A model generated the notes under the pieces. That model was not told where the DNA came from. It was given only the letters and a program-made list of their open reading frames with translations, and ran no database searches. Shown here in pieces: positions 46,885 to 57,890 of a stretch of DNA of 64,000 bases (positions within the stretch are counted from its first letter, which is position 1; the number at the start of each line of letters is the position of its first letter). Both the position numbers and the translations under genes were made by a program. The DNA is from Cristatella mucedo (taxonomy: Eukaryota; Bryozoa; Phylactolaemata; Cristatellidae): NCBI GenBank assembly GCA_009760855.2, contig WPIO01000009.1, positions 7,045,001 to 7,109,000 on the forward strand, in the 5' to 3' direction.

Positions 46885-47560
46885 TAATAAAAATAATAGT
46901 AATACACTTGATAAAGTGCCTTAAGAGAAATCCATCACTTTCTAGGCGCTTTACACTTGCTCCAAAGGAAACGGGCTCAAACGGTTGTTGGTGCCACGCT
47001 TGACAAGCAACATGAATAACATGATTAGGAGTGACATGCACAGGGTCAGCATGCAAGTGCGGTTAATGGCAGCATGCAACAGTGTCAGCACGCATAAGCA
47101 ATACAGGACGAATCACAGGGACCCGTTGAATGCTGTCATAAATAGCTGCATTTTTAATTTCTTTTTAAATGTGGTCAAGTTAGAGACGGTCATGATAGAA
47201 GTTGAAAGTTATTTCTAGGCTTTGAGAGCATATGAACCAAATGCACGGTCTCCAAAGGACTTGAGATTTGTACGATGTACAGATAAACAGATAGTTTCCG
47301 AAAAGTGGGTGGTACAATGCTTGACCTGGTGAGGGAGTAGATCTGATAGGTAGGCTGGAGCCAAAGGTATTAAAGGACCTAAAAGTGAGCGAAAAAACCT
47401 CGAAGTCGATCCGTTGCTTGACTGGTAGCCAGTGCAGGTCAGCTAGAAATGGTGTGATGTGGCAACTGTGGCGCTCACGACAGACAAGCCTAGCTGCAGA
47501 GTTTACGCCAGCTGTAAGTGCCTGATTGACCGTGATTTTAGACCGTAAGCCGCTTGAGCG
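46885..47560 (-). mobile_element. LINE A 3' portion
   Basis: Degraded tail and hairpin (46885-46960), 3'UTR and a broken C-terminal domain to about 47560. Confidence 0.8.
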
Positions 47561-48149
47561 TGTGTGAACACTTGCAGGGGTGCAAGATGTGACAGATAGA
47601 TGCCGAGGACCCCTAGCAGTCGTCGTGTTCTAGTTTCGTTGCACGTGACAAGACTAGGGCACGTTGTATCTGATACGTGAGGTTGTACATTCGCTTCACT
47701 AAGGCATATACTGACCCTAGGCCTGAATTAAAACTAGCTGCTTGCTCTAAGAAATGTTTATATTCGAACGAGGAATCACCTGATGACATTATACGAGCTG
47801 TGGTCAATAGCCTAACTGACAATAAGTCCGTTATGAAATCTTTGTTTACCAAACTTCAATAAATTCAGAATCTACGATTCCAGATCACTCCACCGAGTTT
47901 GATGGCTAGTACTGGCACATCAATAGAATATATCAGCAATTGTGAGAGTTTGGAAATCCTGAAGGCTTCGGTAGTGTTAGCAAGACACGGAGAATACATG
48001 AAGTTTTATTGTCACCAGTTCGCGAAGCTGTGGCACCGGAATGGCCATCTGTCCTCGACTCCCGACGGCGAAGGTAGTCCTGCAGCTTCTCTTGCTGTTG
48101 CTTTTGGAAAACTTAGTCAACTAGTTCATTCCAGCGATATTAGGTGACA
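47561..48149. other. No gene seen
   Basis: Contains an unrecognised 79-codon minus frame and an 82-codon plus frame (47899-48147). Could be flanking LTR-element sequence; unproven. Confidence 0.25.
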
Positions 48150-49600
48150 AAGTCCTTCAGCCAGTCACTACGGGCTTTATGGTCCTGGTTCTGAATGTGA
48201 CCATGAGTAGCCGAGTAGCGCTATGCGAAACTTCTGGGACTTTATGGGCGGCCGCATGCTCTTCGACGTCCTGAGGTTCGCACGGTGAGTTGAATTCAAC
48301 CGGTGACTGTTAAGGTATTGCATGACCTTCCAGCACTTCGGCCAGTAATCCTTGACGTGCAGCTTGGTATTCCAGCACGTACAGTGTAGCCTGGTTGGCT
48401 TCTGTACAATGGTTTTAAATGTCAATTCATTCACCGTCAATCTCACCTGGTTTGCTGTCTCTAGCTGTCTCCTGCTGGTGCTCATTTCAGCGATACAACA
48501 GCAGCTTGTAGAGGACAACAAATGGCTTAGCCCTGCGAAATCCTATCAAGTATGACAGGCTGCTGATGTTTCGTTCGGCAACGTCTACGGGCTCTTCCGG
48601 TGGGCCTGGAGCTCTGCATACATCCCTGGCTACTGTAGCCAGATTCGTAGCCAGACTTCGTCTCCCTCCTGAAACGAGGTTCATCTGACATTTCTGTCGC
48701 GGTCACAAGACTGCCTCTCCTGGTGCAGTTTCAGCCTGTCAGTCACAGCCTCACTGAAGGTTGTGCCAGACCTGCTTTATGTGTGTGGTTCCTTTCTCTC
48801 ATCATAGTGATGTGGCAGATGTTAGGGTAAGATCTAGTAATAGTGTCACGTTTAATGTCGCGAAGTAGTCTAGGTTGGCGAAGCCCGAATACATGCTCAT
48901 ACGGCGATCACTAGATGGTCCATTGTACAGACGTGCTATATGCAAAGCATGCGTACGGCACGCGGACAGTCCAATCTTTCTGATCTTCTCGTGTGAGCAG
49001 TAAAATTACGTCACCGGTTGTCCTGCTACATCGGTCCAGTCCGCATTTACTGATTGAATGAGCGACACTCGCTTAAAGCTTTTCTTGTATAACTGGCGAT
49101 AAGTCTCTGGCAGCAGGCGGGACTTGAACTCGGAGTAGATTTGCTCGCTGAACAGACTTCAAGGCGCCCCATAGACCAGCAGGAAATTGTTAATCAAGGC
49201 CTCAGTCACATGCTTCCATTCACTTTTGGCCCATGAAAATGCGATGATATATTTTGGTAAAGTACTCACATTCCACTATCAAATGTGCTCATTGCCTGCT
49301 GGTGTCAACGGCACAGTGCCCTAGAAATTGATCTTGATGTGTTTGAACGGTGTAGTTCGTGTCGGCATTTTTCCTAACCGCTCCTTCAGCTTGTTTGCTG
49401 GTGAGTGTTGCTACTGACACGTCAAGCATGACGAGATCCACACCGACGAGAGTGAGTAGGACATTGACAGTCGGTCTCCACTGCTGAAAGTGACGACGGA
49501 CGACCTACAAGGCGCCAGAGTCCTCACTAATGGCGGTTCTGAAGCCTAAATAAACACTACCGAGCCTGCCTCAAGAAGTTCCTCAATCACAGTGCCGCTT
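48150..49600 (-). pseudogene. Ty3/gypsy integrase fossil
   Basis: On the minus strand, about 49370-49130 reads PTRTTPFKHIKINF, TPAGNEHI, KYIIAFSWAKSEWKHVTEAL, INNFLLVYGAP and SLFSEQ, the order of the DD(35)E integrase core of Ty3/gypsy elements (the second Asp region is altered). It is followed by HEKIRKIGLSACRTHALHIA (from DRVLPYxxFAYRTS) and an MSMYSGFANLD segment. It ends past NLVSGGRRSLATNLATVARD near 48600. Many frameshifts and stops. No LTRs recognised. Confidence 0.8.
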
Positions 49601-50423
49601 AGGGGAGCCGAATCCGACCTATCCACCTCCACTGGGCCTTGATCGTGTTTGCAATGCCCCACAACACCACCGTCCTCTCACACAATCACTTGAACCAATT
49701 TCGTGTGGCTGCGACCGCGTGAGGTTGATGAATGGGTGCTTAGTAAAAGCAAATGGCTCAGAGTTCTTTTTCTGATCCACTGTGGCTTACCTGTTCACTA
49801 ATTTTTGAAAGTGTGCTAATGAGTATATGCCCCAAAGAGGCTGGCCGTTGTCTAACATGACTCATGGACCGACAAACAAATATAAGGCCGGTAAGAGTGC
49901 ATCCTCACAGCAGTATAGTCTTGCCTGCCATAAATTTAGTTGCAGGTGGACTCGCTCGTGCAACAGTGCATAGAGTTCTGCTCACTACCGTGTTGTGTTC
50001 TCTTTCTAGTTTGATGTCGTTTCATATGTTTTTTGAGATGGTGATGAAACCAGAGATGCTGGCCTGCTCTTGGTGAAGTGGAGTGCTTCTAACGGTTCTA
50101 TTTTTGCTAACACTCGACAAATACTAGTGAAACCTTGGGACGTGGCTATAGTTGTATATGCAGCACCAATGCATGCATGTATGCTGACAGCAGGAAAGCA
50201 TGGCAGAAATATAGAGCACCTGTACATTAAGATAGCAAGTGAATGTCAATAAAAAAAAAGCACTTCGCACTGTTTTACATCAAGAATTTTAAAGCTGTCT
50301 AGGCTGCATTTGCAGCTGATATGAATATCATGTCAACGTGCTTCACTGCCAAATCAAACTGCAACTCCTGATGTGGCCAGCTCTTGGAAGTCCTGCACCA
50401 AGCCCTCATGGCAAAACGATTAT
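49601..50423. other. No clear gene
   Basis: The part to about 49760 may be further gypsy pol sequence on the minus strand. Beyond that, only short unrecognised frames. Confidence 0.3.

Positions 50424-50475
<52 letters not shown>
50424..50475. repeat. (AT)n microsatellite at SINE-1 tail
   Basis: About 50 bases of (TA)n directly abutting the 3' end of the minus-strand SINE-1. Confidence 0.95.
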
Positions 50476-50480
<5 letters not shown>

Positions 50481-50625
50481 TTTGTTCAGCGCCCTAAGAG
50501 AACTTAATCTCTCTTCAGGTGCTTCACATTTGCCACGGGGCTCGGGCCCACGACCTCGGCCAGACCTCGGTCGGGGCGAGCAACTTAACCGCTGGGCCAA
50601 ACCAGCTCTTTGGGCTATGCTATGA
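50473..50625 (-). repeat. SINE-1, full length
   Basis: Minus strand: A box TGGCCCAGCGGTTAAGTTGC, B box GTCGTGGGCCCGAGCCCCG, then hairpin tail GAAGCACCTGAAGAGAGATT followed by AAGTTCTCTTAGGGCGCTG. The tRNA-related head is complete. Confidence 0.85.
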
Positions 50626-50939
50626 TTAGCAGTTCCGTCTTATCGTCGTTTAGTTCAATTATATTTTCCGACATCCAGCATCGAAAGTCTGCGAATGTCT
50701 CTGACTCCATTCGATGTAAACGCGACACTAGTATTTGCATAGGATACACAGGCGTATGGCTTCATTGCTGCCCTTCACCCTTGAATTTTCTTACCATTAA
50801 AACTTCTGAGACTAAATAAGCTTCGAGCAGTCTCTCAGCTTCGGAGAAATTACTCACAGATGGAGTTCAACATGATATCACTGATTTTGGGCGTCCCAGA
50901 GCTCACCGGTGCCTCTATGAAAGGAAATTCCTGCTTCAA

Positions 50940-51650
50940 CCTGACTCTAAATCTCCCGTCAAACTGTGAACCACGAACTTCGGCGGGTAACTAAGTGCAT
51001 GCAACATCGTTCTATAGTAACATCCATCCAATCCCACAATATTGAATACTCAAGATATGAGGACGATTCAAATGCCAATACAATGTTGATGCTCCCGCAG
51101 CCTCGCGCAAACAAAGATTGTAAGCAGATAATACTGGACGGCATTGACCGCTTTGCACCATTATCTGTAAGGCTCCAAACGGTAAGAAAACCATTGAGCA
51201 TACAGCACACTGCAAAAATTCCATAAGATGGAAGGTTAACAGCTCACTCCGGCACGGGATCTCCAGGTTTTATCAGGTTCTGCCACGAACTGTCGACCCG
51301 TGGTGGAAGTCTGGAAGAGCGCTAGGCTGGCGATATCAACCCCTCTTCAAAAGCAGGTTGCTATGGCATTGCACGACCGCAGCCACCGCATAGTACGGAT
51401 GAAGGCCGCAGCTAGAAATTATGCTTGTGCAACGACGCCGCCAAGTATCGAGTTATCAAGGACAATTTTAGGCGTTGTAATGCAGTTAGCGGCTCACTGC
51501 CAGACGAACCTCAACACTGGCCTCTACCTGAAGGTCCGTGACAGAGATTCCATTTAGAATTTCTATAGCCCAAATGCTAGGGCCTTTTGTCAGATAATGG
51601 TCAAAGCTTTCACTGAGTGGTCGAGATGTTTTCCATTAAGCATGCCACGG
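50940..51650 (+). pseudogene. Ty3/gypsy pol fossil (integrase zinc-binding region)
   Basis: Plus-strand pieces contain GIVRMKAAARNY-like sequence (HRIVRMKAAARNYA at about 51385-51425), matching the HPGIVRMKAxARSYVWWP part of gypsy integrases, then a QTNLNTGLY-like segment and QIMVKAFTEWSRCF (from SDNGxxF-W). Frames shift several times. Opposite orientation to the gypsy fragment at 48150. Confidence 0.65.
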
Positions 51651-52202
51651 CTCAAGAAACCATATCAAAGGTTAACTCACTTCTTTCCAGCAAGGTCTTA
51701 CAACTCTACGTTATCGGTGATTATTGAGCTTTATTTGTTGATCGACGTTGTTGCCATCATGCAATCTGATGATATACGGCTGGGGTCGGCAAACTTTTGG
51801 ACTACTGGTTAATTTTCAGAAGATCAAGAAAAAGTACGCTAGGTCAGAGGAAATAAGGTGTCTAAGTACAGGTTTTTTATTCAAGAATACAGTATGATCA
51901 GTGGGAAACGTTATGCTGCATGTCCTTAGAGATACAATACTTGGCTCTAATAATGAGGAGTAAAGCAACGGAATGTAATTAGGTGATTTTTATTACAAAC
52001 ATTTATCTTGGAGAGCATCAGCTAGCACGAATAAGTGCTGCCAAACATTGCGATCACACGCTTGGCACGAGCTGGCCACATTGGAAACTGACCATGTGTC
52101 AGCTGAAGGTTGAATTCAGTGAGAGCAGTGCAATAAGTAAACTTGGACAAGAGGACGCCCGAAGCTTACATCTCAATCAACCCCAATTGCACATCCGAGG
52201 GA
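51651..52202. other. No gene seen
   Basis: Ordinary sequence with short unrecognised frames. Confidence 0.3.
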
Positions 52203-52346
52203 GCGTCGTCATAGGTTTGGTCTAGCGGTTAAGGTGCTCGCCCCAACCAAGGTCTGACTAAGGTCGTGGGCTCGAGCCCCGAGGCATATATGAAGCGCCT
52301 GAATAGAAATTAAGTTCTCTTGGGGCACTATATAAATGAATTATAT
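52203..52346 (+). repeat. SINE-1, full length
   Basis: A box TGGTCTAGCGGTTAAGGTGC and B box GTCGTGGGCTCGAGCCCCG, then GAAGCGCCTGAATAGAAATT and AAGTTCTCTTGGGGCACT and a short AT-rich end. It abuts a LINE A 3' end with the same hairpin plan. Confidence 0.88.
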
Positions 52347-52502
52347 TTCCCACTAGCCATGTAATTAATTTAGTTTGCTTGTCAAGCATGACTTTACTCA
52401 CCATTCAATTTCATTTCCCTTTGCAGCAAATGTAAAGCGCCTAGAGAGAGATTGAGTTCTCTGAGGGCGCTTTATCAAGTGCATTATTATTATTATTTTT
52501 AT
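52347..52502 (+). mobile_element. LINE A 3' end
   Basis: About 155 bases of 3'UTR, a perfect 8-bp hairpin and an (ATT)n tail, directly after SINE-1 and directly before the hAT remnant. Confidence 0.85.
52434..52473 (+). other. LINE A 3' RNA hairpin (best example)
   Basis: AAAGCGCC at 52434-52441 pairs perfectly with GGCGCTTT at 52466-52473; an inner AGAGA/TCTCT stem encloses GATTGAGT. In the copy at 62562-62601 the 3' arm is GGTGTTTT, which keeps pairing through G-U. Such 3' stem-loops are the RT recognition site in UnaL2-type LINEs; the role here is inferred. Confidence 0.75.
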
Positions 52503-52504
52503 AA

Positions 52505-53900
52505 AGTCAAAAGAAGTGCTGACGATCTTGAACTGTTGCCAATGAGAACGTACATTATTGAATGCCAAGAGACTTCATTCCGCGGGGTTTACAGCACACT
52601 GATGCATTCTTCGGTGTCAGCGAGGGCTGCATCACACTGGGTGAGGCGAGGGAAATGGACATTGCCGCCCTTACACAGCTGTTTTTCCCATGGAATCAGC
52701 TTTGCTTCAAATGTCCACACGTTGGCTTCCATTTTCTTGATGAGCATGTCACGTCCTTACAACTTCAGGTAAAGTTCATTAGGTAAGAGCTGACATCAAT
52801 GAGGTAGCCGAACCAACAGAGTCAAACCTCGTCATTGAATTTTTCAAAGTTCTTGAAGCCCCTCTCACTGACGAAGGAAACAATCTCATGGCTGAGGGCG
52901 AAGATGTACTTCAAGGCGTTGCCACAACTGAGCCTTCGAACCTCAGTTTAGTAAAGACAGTCACCGTTATCAGCCTCTGCAGCTTTGCATAAGTACTCGA
53001 AGATTCGGTGGTTGTGAGGAAGAGTAAGCAACGCGTTCACTAACTTCACCACCACAGACATAACTTCTTTCATGCCTATGGCATTGGCACATACTGACTC
53101 ATAGTGGAAGATACAGTGCACGTTGCGTATCTCCTGTACACAGCCATAAGAGTGGCAGTGGTCGATGAGCAGCTCTGCAAGTGTCTTGGTGGATCCAACC
53201 ATTGCAGGTGCACCGTCAGTAGTTGCATAGACGAGTTTCGGCAAGTTGAAATCACTTGAGGTAGGTATGAGGGCATTCACGACATCTCCGCCAGTTCTTA
53301 TTACCTTCATTGGTTCAGTAGCTGAGGAAATACTCGACTGCCCTCGGGTCCTGCGTGATGCCAAGCACGAAGATGACCACTTGGGCAGTTTCATTTATAT
53401 CACAACTCTCGTCCGAGGCGATGGAATATATATCGAGAGTTGTAAACTCCTTAAACACCGAAGATCGGACATCAAAGACCAGGTCCTCCACGCGTTGAAC
53501 CACAGTGCGGGCAGACAGTGGGATTGCCTTGAAACCAACGTGTGGCTCGGGAAAGCTGACGTCAGCAGCAGCAATGATGCAAACTATTACTGAGTCTGCA
53601 TTAGTGATGGGATGCATTGCCTACTCAATTAACAAGACTACTTCATTGGAGGAATGAGTGTACTGCTCAGCAGCAGCCTCCTCGCAAGCTTTGGCAGCCT
53701 GCATTTTGAAGAGGGACGACTTTTGATCCAACCATGACTGCAAGCAGCAGCGTCAGTCTCCTGCTCATCGATTGTGTAGTCTCTGTAAGTGGGCATGTTT
53801 TCGGTAACTTAAAAGTATTGTTAGTATGGTTTCTCGCTAAACACCGGGTTTTGTTACCACGTTCAACAATACAAAATCCATGTAAAAATTTCATTCGTGG
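52505..53900 (-). pseudogene. hAT-family (ZBED/SCAND3-like) transposase fossil
   Basis: The minus-strand frame 53617-53315 (100 codons) has PLSARTVVQRVEDLVFDV then SIASDESCDINETAQVVIFV, matching the LSNDTVxRRIxDM...ALDESTDxxDTAQL region of ZBED5/SCAND3-like hAT proteins. The overlapping frame 53394-52948 has LVYATTDGAPAMVGS, the CTDGAPAMxG motif that holds a catalytic Asp, then VHCIFHYESVCA (HCxxHRxxL) and VNALLTLPHNHRIFEYLC. About 52750-52600 still shows RDMLIKKMEANVWTFEAKLI. One frameshift separates the two main frames, and the dimerisation C-terminus is decayed. No terminal inverted repeats were identified. Confidence 0.88.
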
Positions 53901-54275
53901 TTGAAGACGCGACTTTCGAGGTCTACTTTACGGAGACTGGTAGCAGTGCATTACTTCTGCTCTTTAGGCGTAGTAATTGGGGCTACTGGTCAGGAACTGG
54001 ATGTCAGTATTATGACCATAAAATAAAATTGCTTCGCAAGTCAAAGCACACGCACGTGCACAGAACACACTCCTTGACCCCCGGTGACAGGTGAATGAAA
54101 CCAAGACTAGAGAGTGAGCTTATACGCTGTAATGTAAACGAACAATATATCAACCGCCGTAAAGCAACGCCATGCAAAAACGGTACCTCAAATGAATATT
54201 ATTTAAAAACCAAACTACAGTTGCAACGAAACTAGTCATATATAACGTTGGATATGATGGGCGAAGAGCCTTCTC
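53901..54275. other. No gene seen
   Basis: No recognised feature. Confidence 0.3.
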
Positions 54276-54480
54276 CTCGTTCTCCTACCCACTCCGTTTT
54301 CCTTCCGCTGTTCCTCTGTCTCCTACTCACTCCCCTTTCCTCCCGCTCCTCCTCGTTCTCCTATACCCTCCCTTTTTCTCCCACTCCTTCTCGTTCTCCA
54401 ACCCGCTCCCCTTTTCTCCCGCTCCTCCTTGTTCTCCTACCTCCTCCCCTTAGCTCACGTTCCTCCTCTTTCTCCTCGAC
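54276..54480. repeat. 38-bp pyrimidine-rich minisatellite
   Basis: Five units of 36-40 bases on a CTCGTTCTCCTACCCGCTCC theme. The plus strand is almost pure pyrimidine throughout, a potential triplex-forming tract. Confidence 0.85.
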
Positions 54481-55839
54481 GGTCGTCTGCCTCTTCCTCG
54501 CCCTCCTTCTCCTAGACTTCGAAAAGCGCTCGGCGAGCCAATATGGGGAACAAAGACAGCGCGGCGTTTATCAGCCTTCTCTGAAGACGCTCCGGCGTTG
54601 GAACGTTTAGCTTTGTGTCAGCCGAATCGAATTCAGTTGATTTTTAAGACAACTAAGAACAAGCAAAGGCAAAAAACCTGCGGACAAACGCTCGAAACTT
54701 ATCAAAACCATTCGAAACCGCCGATAGCATGCAGACCTTGCTTAGTGGCTAGCGGAAAGATCAACACCGCTGGAGATCCCGGACCCGCCCGACATTGAGC
54801 CAGGCGAGCCTGGCGGACCCCCGTAGTGGCTGACCCAGCGGCACAACGCCAATGGTAGGTTAGGCCAGCCGGGTGGACGTTACAGATGAACGAACGGACA
54901 GTCGCAACAAATGTGCAGACATGCATGGCAATTCTAGGGGTAGACGTTTATCACCCTTACCTAGACAAGTGCTTCTGTTTCTTGAAAGCGCCTGACATCA
55001 GTTCTAAAAATAAACATTGGCAGCAGCTTGAGCTGAGCTTGAACTGCGGCAACTGGCAATAATAAAGGGGGTACAGAACAGCAACAATCAAGTTAGGCTG
55101 CACTCAACCAAAAATTATCAAGATTATTAGCTAGGCCGTATCTGGCTTAAAGGCCGGAGTTTGCCGACCTCTGGACTATACGGTGCGTTTATCGTGCTCC
55201 ACCAGCAGCAGAGTAATACGCTGGTCGAGCAGTCGATCACGTATTGAAAGGCTCGGTCGACCGGCACGGTTCCTATACAGAATAAGTAAGCTGCCCATGC
55301 CCAGAAAGAGATTTAGGTCTCAGTGGGTGCCGCATAAATGTCGTAATGTTAATGTTGGTATCGTCTATTAGGTATCACTAGCTGCCTTATCTAGTAAGCC
55401 TTTGCAGATGCGAAAAGGAAATATTTGAAGTTAAAATATCGCACAACTTAGAGTGACACGGAGACCAGAAATAACCAGCAGAAATTTGAATGGCCGAGGC
55501 CTTCGAAATTGGATTGCCGTGCTTCAGCCAACCATCGCACTCGTACAGCGAGGAGCCCCAGAAGTCTTGGCGACGTGGCAGCATTCAAAAAAGGAGATTC
55601 GGTTTGATTTCACGATTACCGGGCGTCGTGCCGTCTAAAGCTTCCAACGAAAACAGTAGCTCTCGCATGGGGGCACTGCATTTGGTTGGCATAGGAGAGA
55701 GAGAGAAAGAGAGAGAGAGAGAGAAAGAGAGAGAAGTAATGGTCAAACATTGCGAGTAACTTTTACAGGAGAACCATAGTACTCCGCATCAAACAAACGA
55801 AGGGCAACCAAACGAGACTGCATGCTGCTACGGTTCACC
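54481..55839. other. No gene; hairpin tail and (GA)n
   Basis: 55293-55350 is a plus-strand hairpin tail of the SINE-1/LINE A type (ATGCCCAGAAAGAGATTTAG, then GTCTCAGTGGGTGCC). 55695-55735 is (GA)n. No coding gene recognised. Confidence 0.4.
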
Positions 55840-57890
55840 ATCAGCAAGCTGTTCCGGCTGCCCCTTTTTCAACTTGGCATTTGCTCTGCACATACTGCCT
55901 GGAAGAAATTTCAATACATCCATTGCATCTGCCAGAAATTAATCTACTGCACCTCCAAACAAATCTGTCAAAGATGGCCCCAGTAGGAGTGTGCCAATTT
56001 AGCGGGCTGATCGTGTTCACCCTCAAAATTTCGTGCATCAGCTCGATCGCATTTTAACGCAGCGACCTCCAATGGTCTGAGCCACTGTGCGATTTTGAGC
56101 TGCTATACAGCGGCCCTTTCCACAATTCACTTTCAGCCACTTCGGTTATGATTCTGCATCGTGGAAAACGGTGTTCTTGGTTAATCAACCGAATTCCTTG
56201 TTATAGCCCATGCCTGCTCTCATGCAATGGCCTCAGAGGCCGCTTAACACTCCAAACTTTGATAAAGCAACTAATCCAACAATAAGCGTCGTCAAAAAGT
56301 GATTGTGATTGCTAATTACAACAACAGTATTCTGGGTTTAATTGTAAAACTGTGTGCGATCAGGCTGACTCTTTACATTTCTAGGGCGAAAACGGCCCGG
56401 GCTATTAGAGACTACAGCAAAAAACACTAGAGCTTCTATAATGTGGAATCGAAACGAAAAGTTTAGAGCATATAGTGTGCAAATGGCAGGAGCATCGCAG
56501 TTTTAATATTCAGGGAGGCTGGCAGGTCTGGGTCATTGGAGGCCACAGCATGTGATCACCCCTAGGCGACATCAAGATATTTAGTTTGATAAACCCAGAT
56601 ACTGCTTTCATAACGCGGAATCAAAACCACAGCTCCTCAAAGCTCATTGTGAAGTGACAATTGTTTCGCAGGCAGAATAAGTATGGAGGCTGGCTGGTCT
56701 GGGCCATCTGAGACCAAAGCTTGAAAACGCCCATGCTCATTCACATGAAATTATAGCGAAGTGCCGGCCTGACTCAGTTTTAGTTCACACAAGAACCGCT
56801 CAGCAGGAAACACCTCTGTTCTAGAGCCTCGAGCAAGAGGACGCAGCCGTATTAGTAGGATATCATGAGGTTATTGGTATCGGCTGACCTGTCAATCCTA
56901 TAGTCCCGGATAGCATTTTAAAAATAGGGCAATGCTTGCCAAAGGTTGCTGTCGCCGCTAGCCGTCCTCGAGTTGCTGAACGGGTTTCCGTGAGACCGAG
57001 AGAGGTGGCTGAAAAGCACCTTGGCTCTCAAGCTTCGAGCAAGAGGATACAGGGGTCGCAGTAGGATCGCGAGGAGATTAATATTGGCTGACTTGAAATT
57101 AAGTGGATAAACCTGGCATACTGTTCGCTATCATTTGAAATCAAAAGGGCGGTTGGGAGATGCCTTTTGTGGAAATGGCTGCATAATTTTTATCCGAATT
57201 TTTGGGCTGCCATTTGGGCAGTAATCGGAGGCCGTAGCATGAGACACAAGTTCAATAGCATGACCTTTGATGGATAAACCAATTAAAGCTCTTTGCTATA
57301 ATGTGGAATCCAAACCGCAGTGGTGAATCGCTTAATGTGAAAATGGCAGTTGTATCCATTTTCGATTAGTTAGGGCTCGCATCAGGGCCAAACAACTAGA
57401 GGTCATAGCATGAACATGCGAACGTGCAATGGCACGATGTCTGGCTGGTAAACAAGGAAACCTGTTGTCTATAATTTGGAATCAAAATCGCAGTTGCTTA
57501 AGCCTTTTGTGGAAGCGGCGGCATTATTGCAGTTCAAAGGTTTTTGGTGCCATTAGGGCGGGTAGGTAAACTTCGCATACTGTTCTCTATAACTTGGAAA
57601 CGAAACCGCAGTTGGGAGCTGTGGAAACGGTAGCAGTATCGCAGCTCGACTGTGAAAATAGGTTGGCTGGACAGGGCCATTTGAGGCCAAAGCACGAGAA
57701 CGAGAGCGTGAAATATGCATGAAATATAGTGGGCAAACCCGTAACACTATTCTGCGTAATTTGGAATCAAAACAGCTGTGCTCTGACGTGTCTTAGTGAA
57801 ATGGGGAAATAGCAGCTGTATGGCAATGTATTGCAGTTGTACGGCAGCTGTATGGCCATGTATTGCAGTGTGTCACAGTTATTCGGGGTA
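55840..57890. repeat. Diverged ~165-170 bp satellite array with orientation switch
   Basis: About a dozen diverged monomers. Key box TAATNTGGAATCNAAACCGC occurs near 56439, 56609, 57130, 57297, 57470, 57589 and 57752, mostly 163-173 apart. Other boxes: GGCCATTTGAGGCCAAAGCA, GTAAACCCGTAACACT. Monomers from about 55840 to 56360 are in reverse orientation; those from about 56400 on are forward. Non-coding. Confidence 0.8.

Noticed and set aside
50406-50625. Open frames on both strands through the (AT)n tract
   Set aside because: Artefact of the microsatellite and the SINE-1 sequence.
52203-52300. A functional tRNA gene
   Set aside because: A and B boxes are present but no cloverleaf acceptor stem closes, and the element continues into the shared hairpin tail, so it is a SINE.
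52448-52502. Tandem ATT repeats as a short CRISPR or regulatory array
   Set aside because: They are LINE A tails; no spacers or repeats of CRISPR size exist anywhere in the window.
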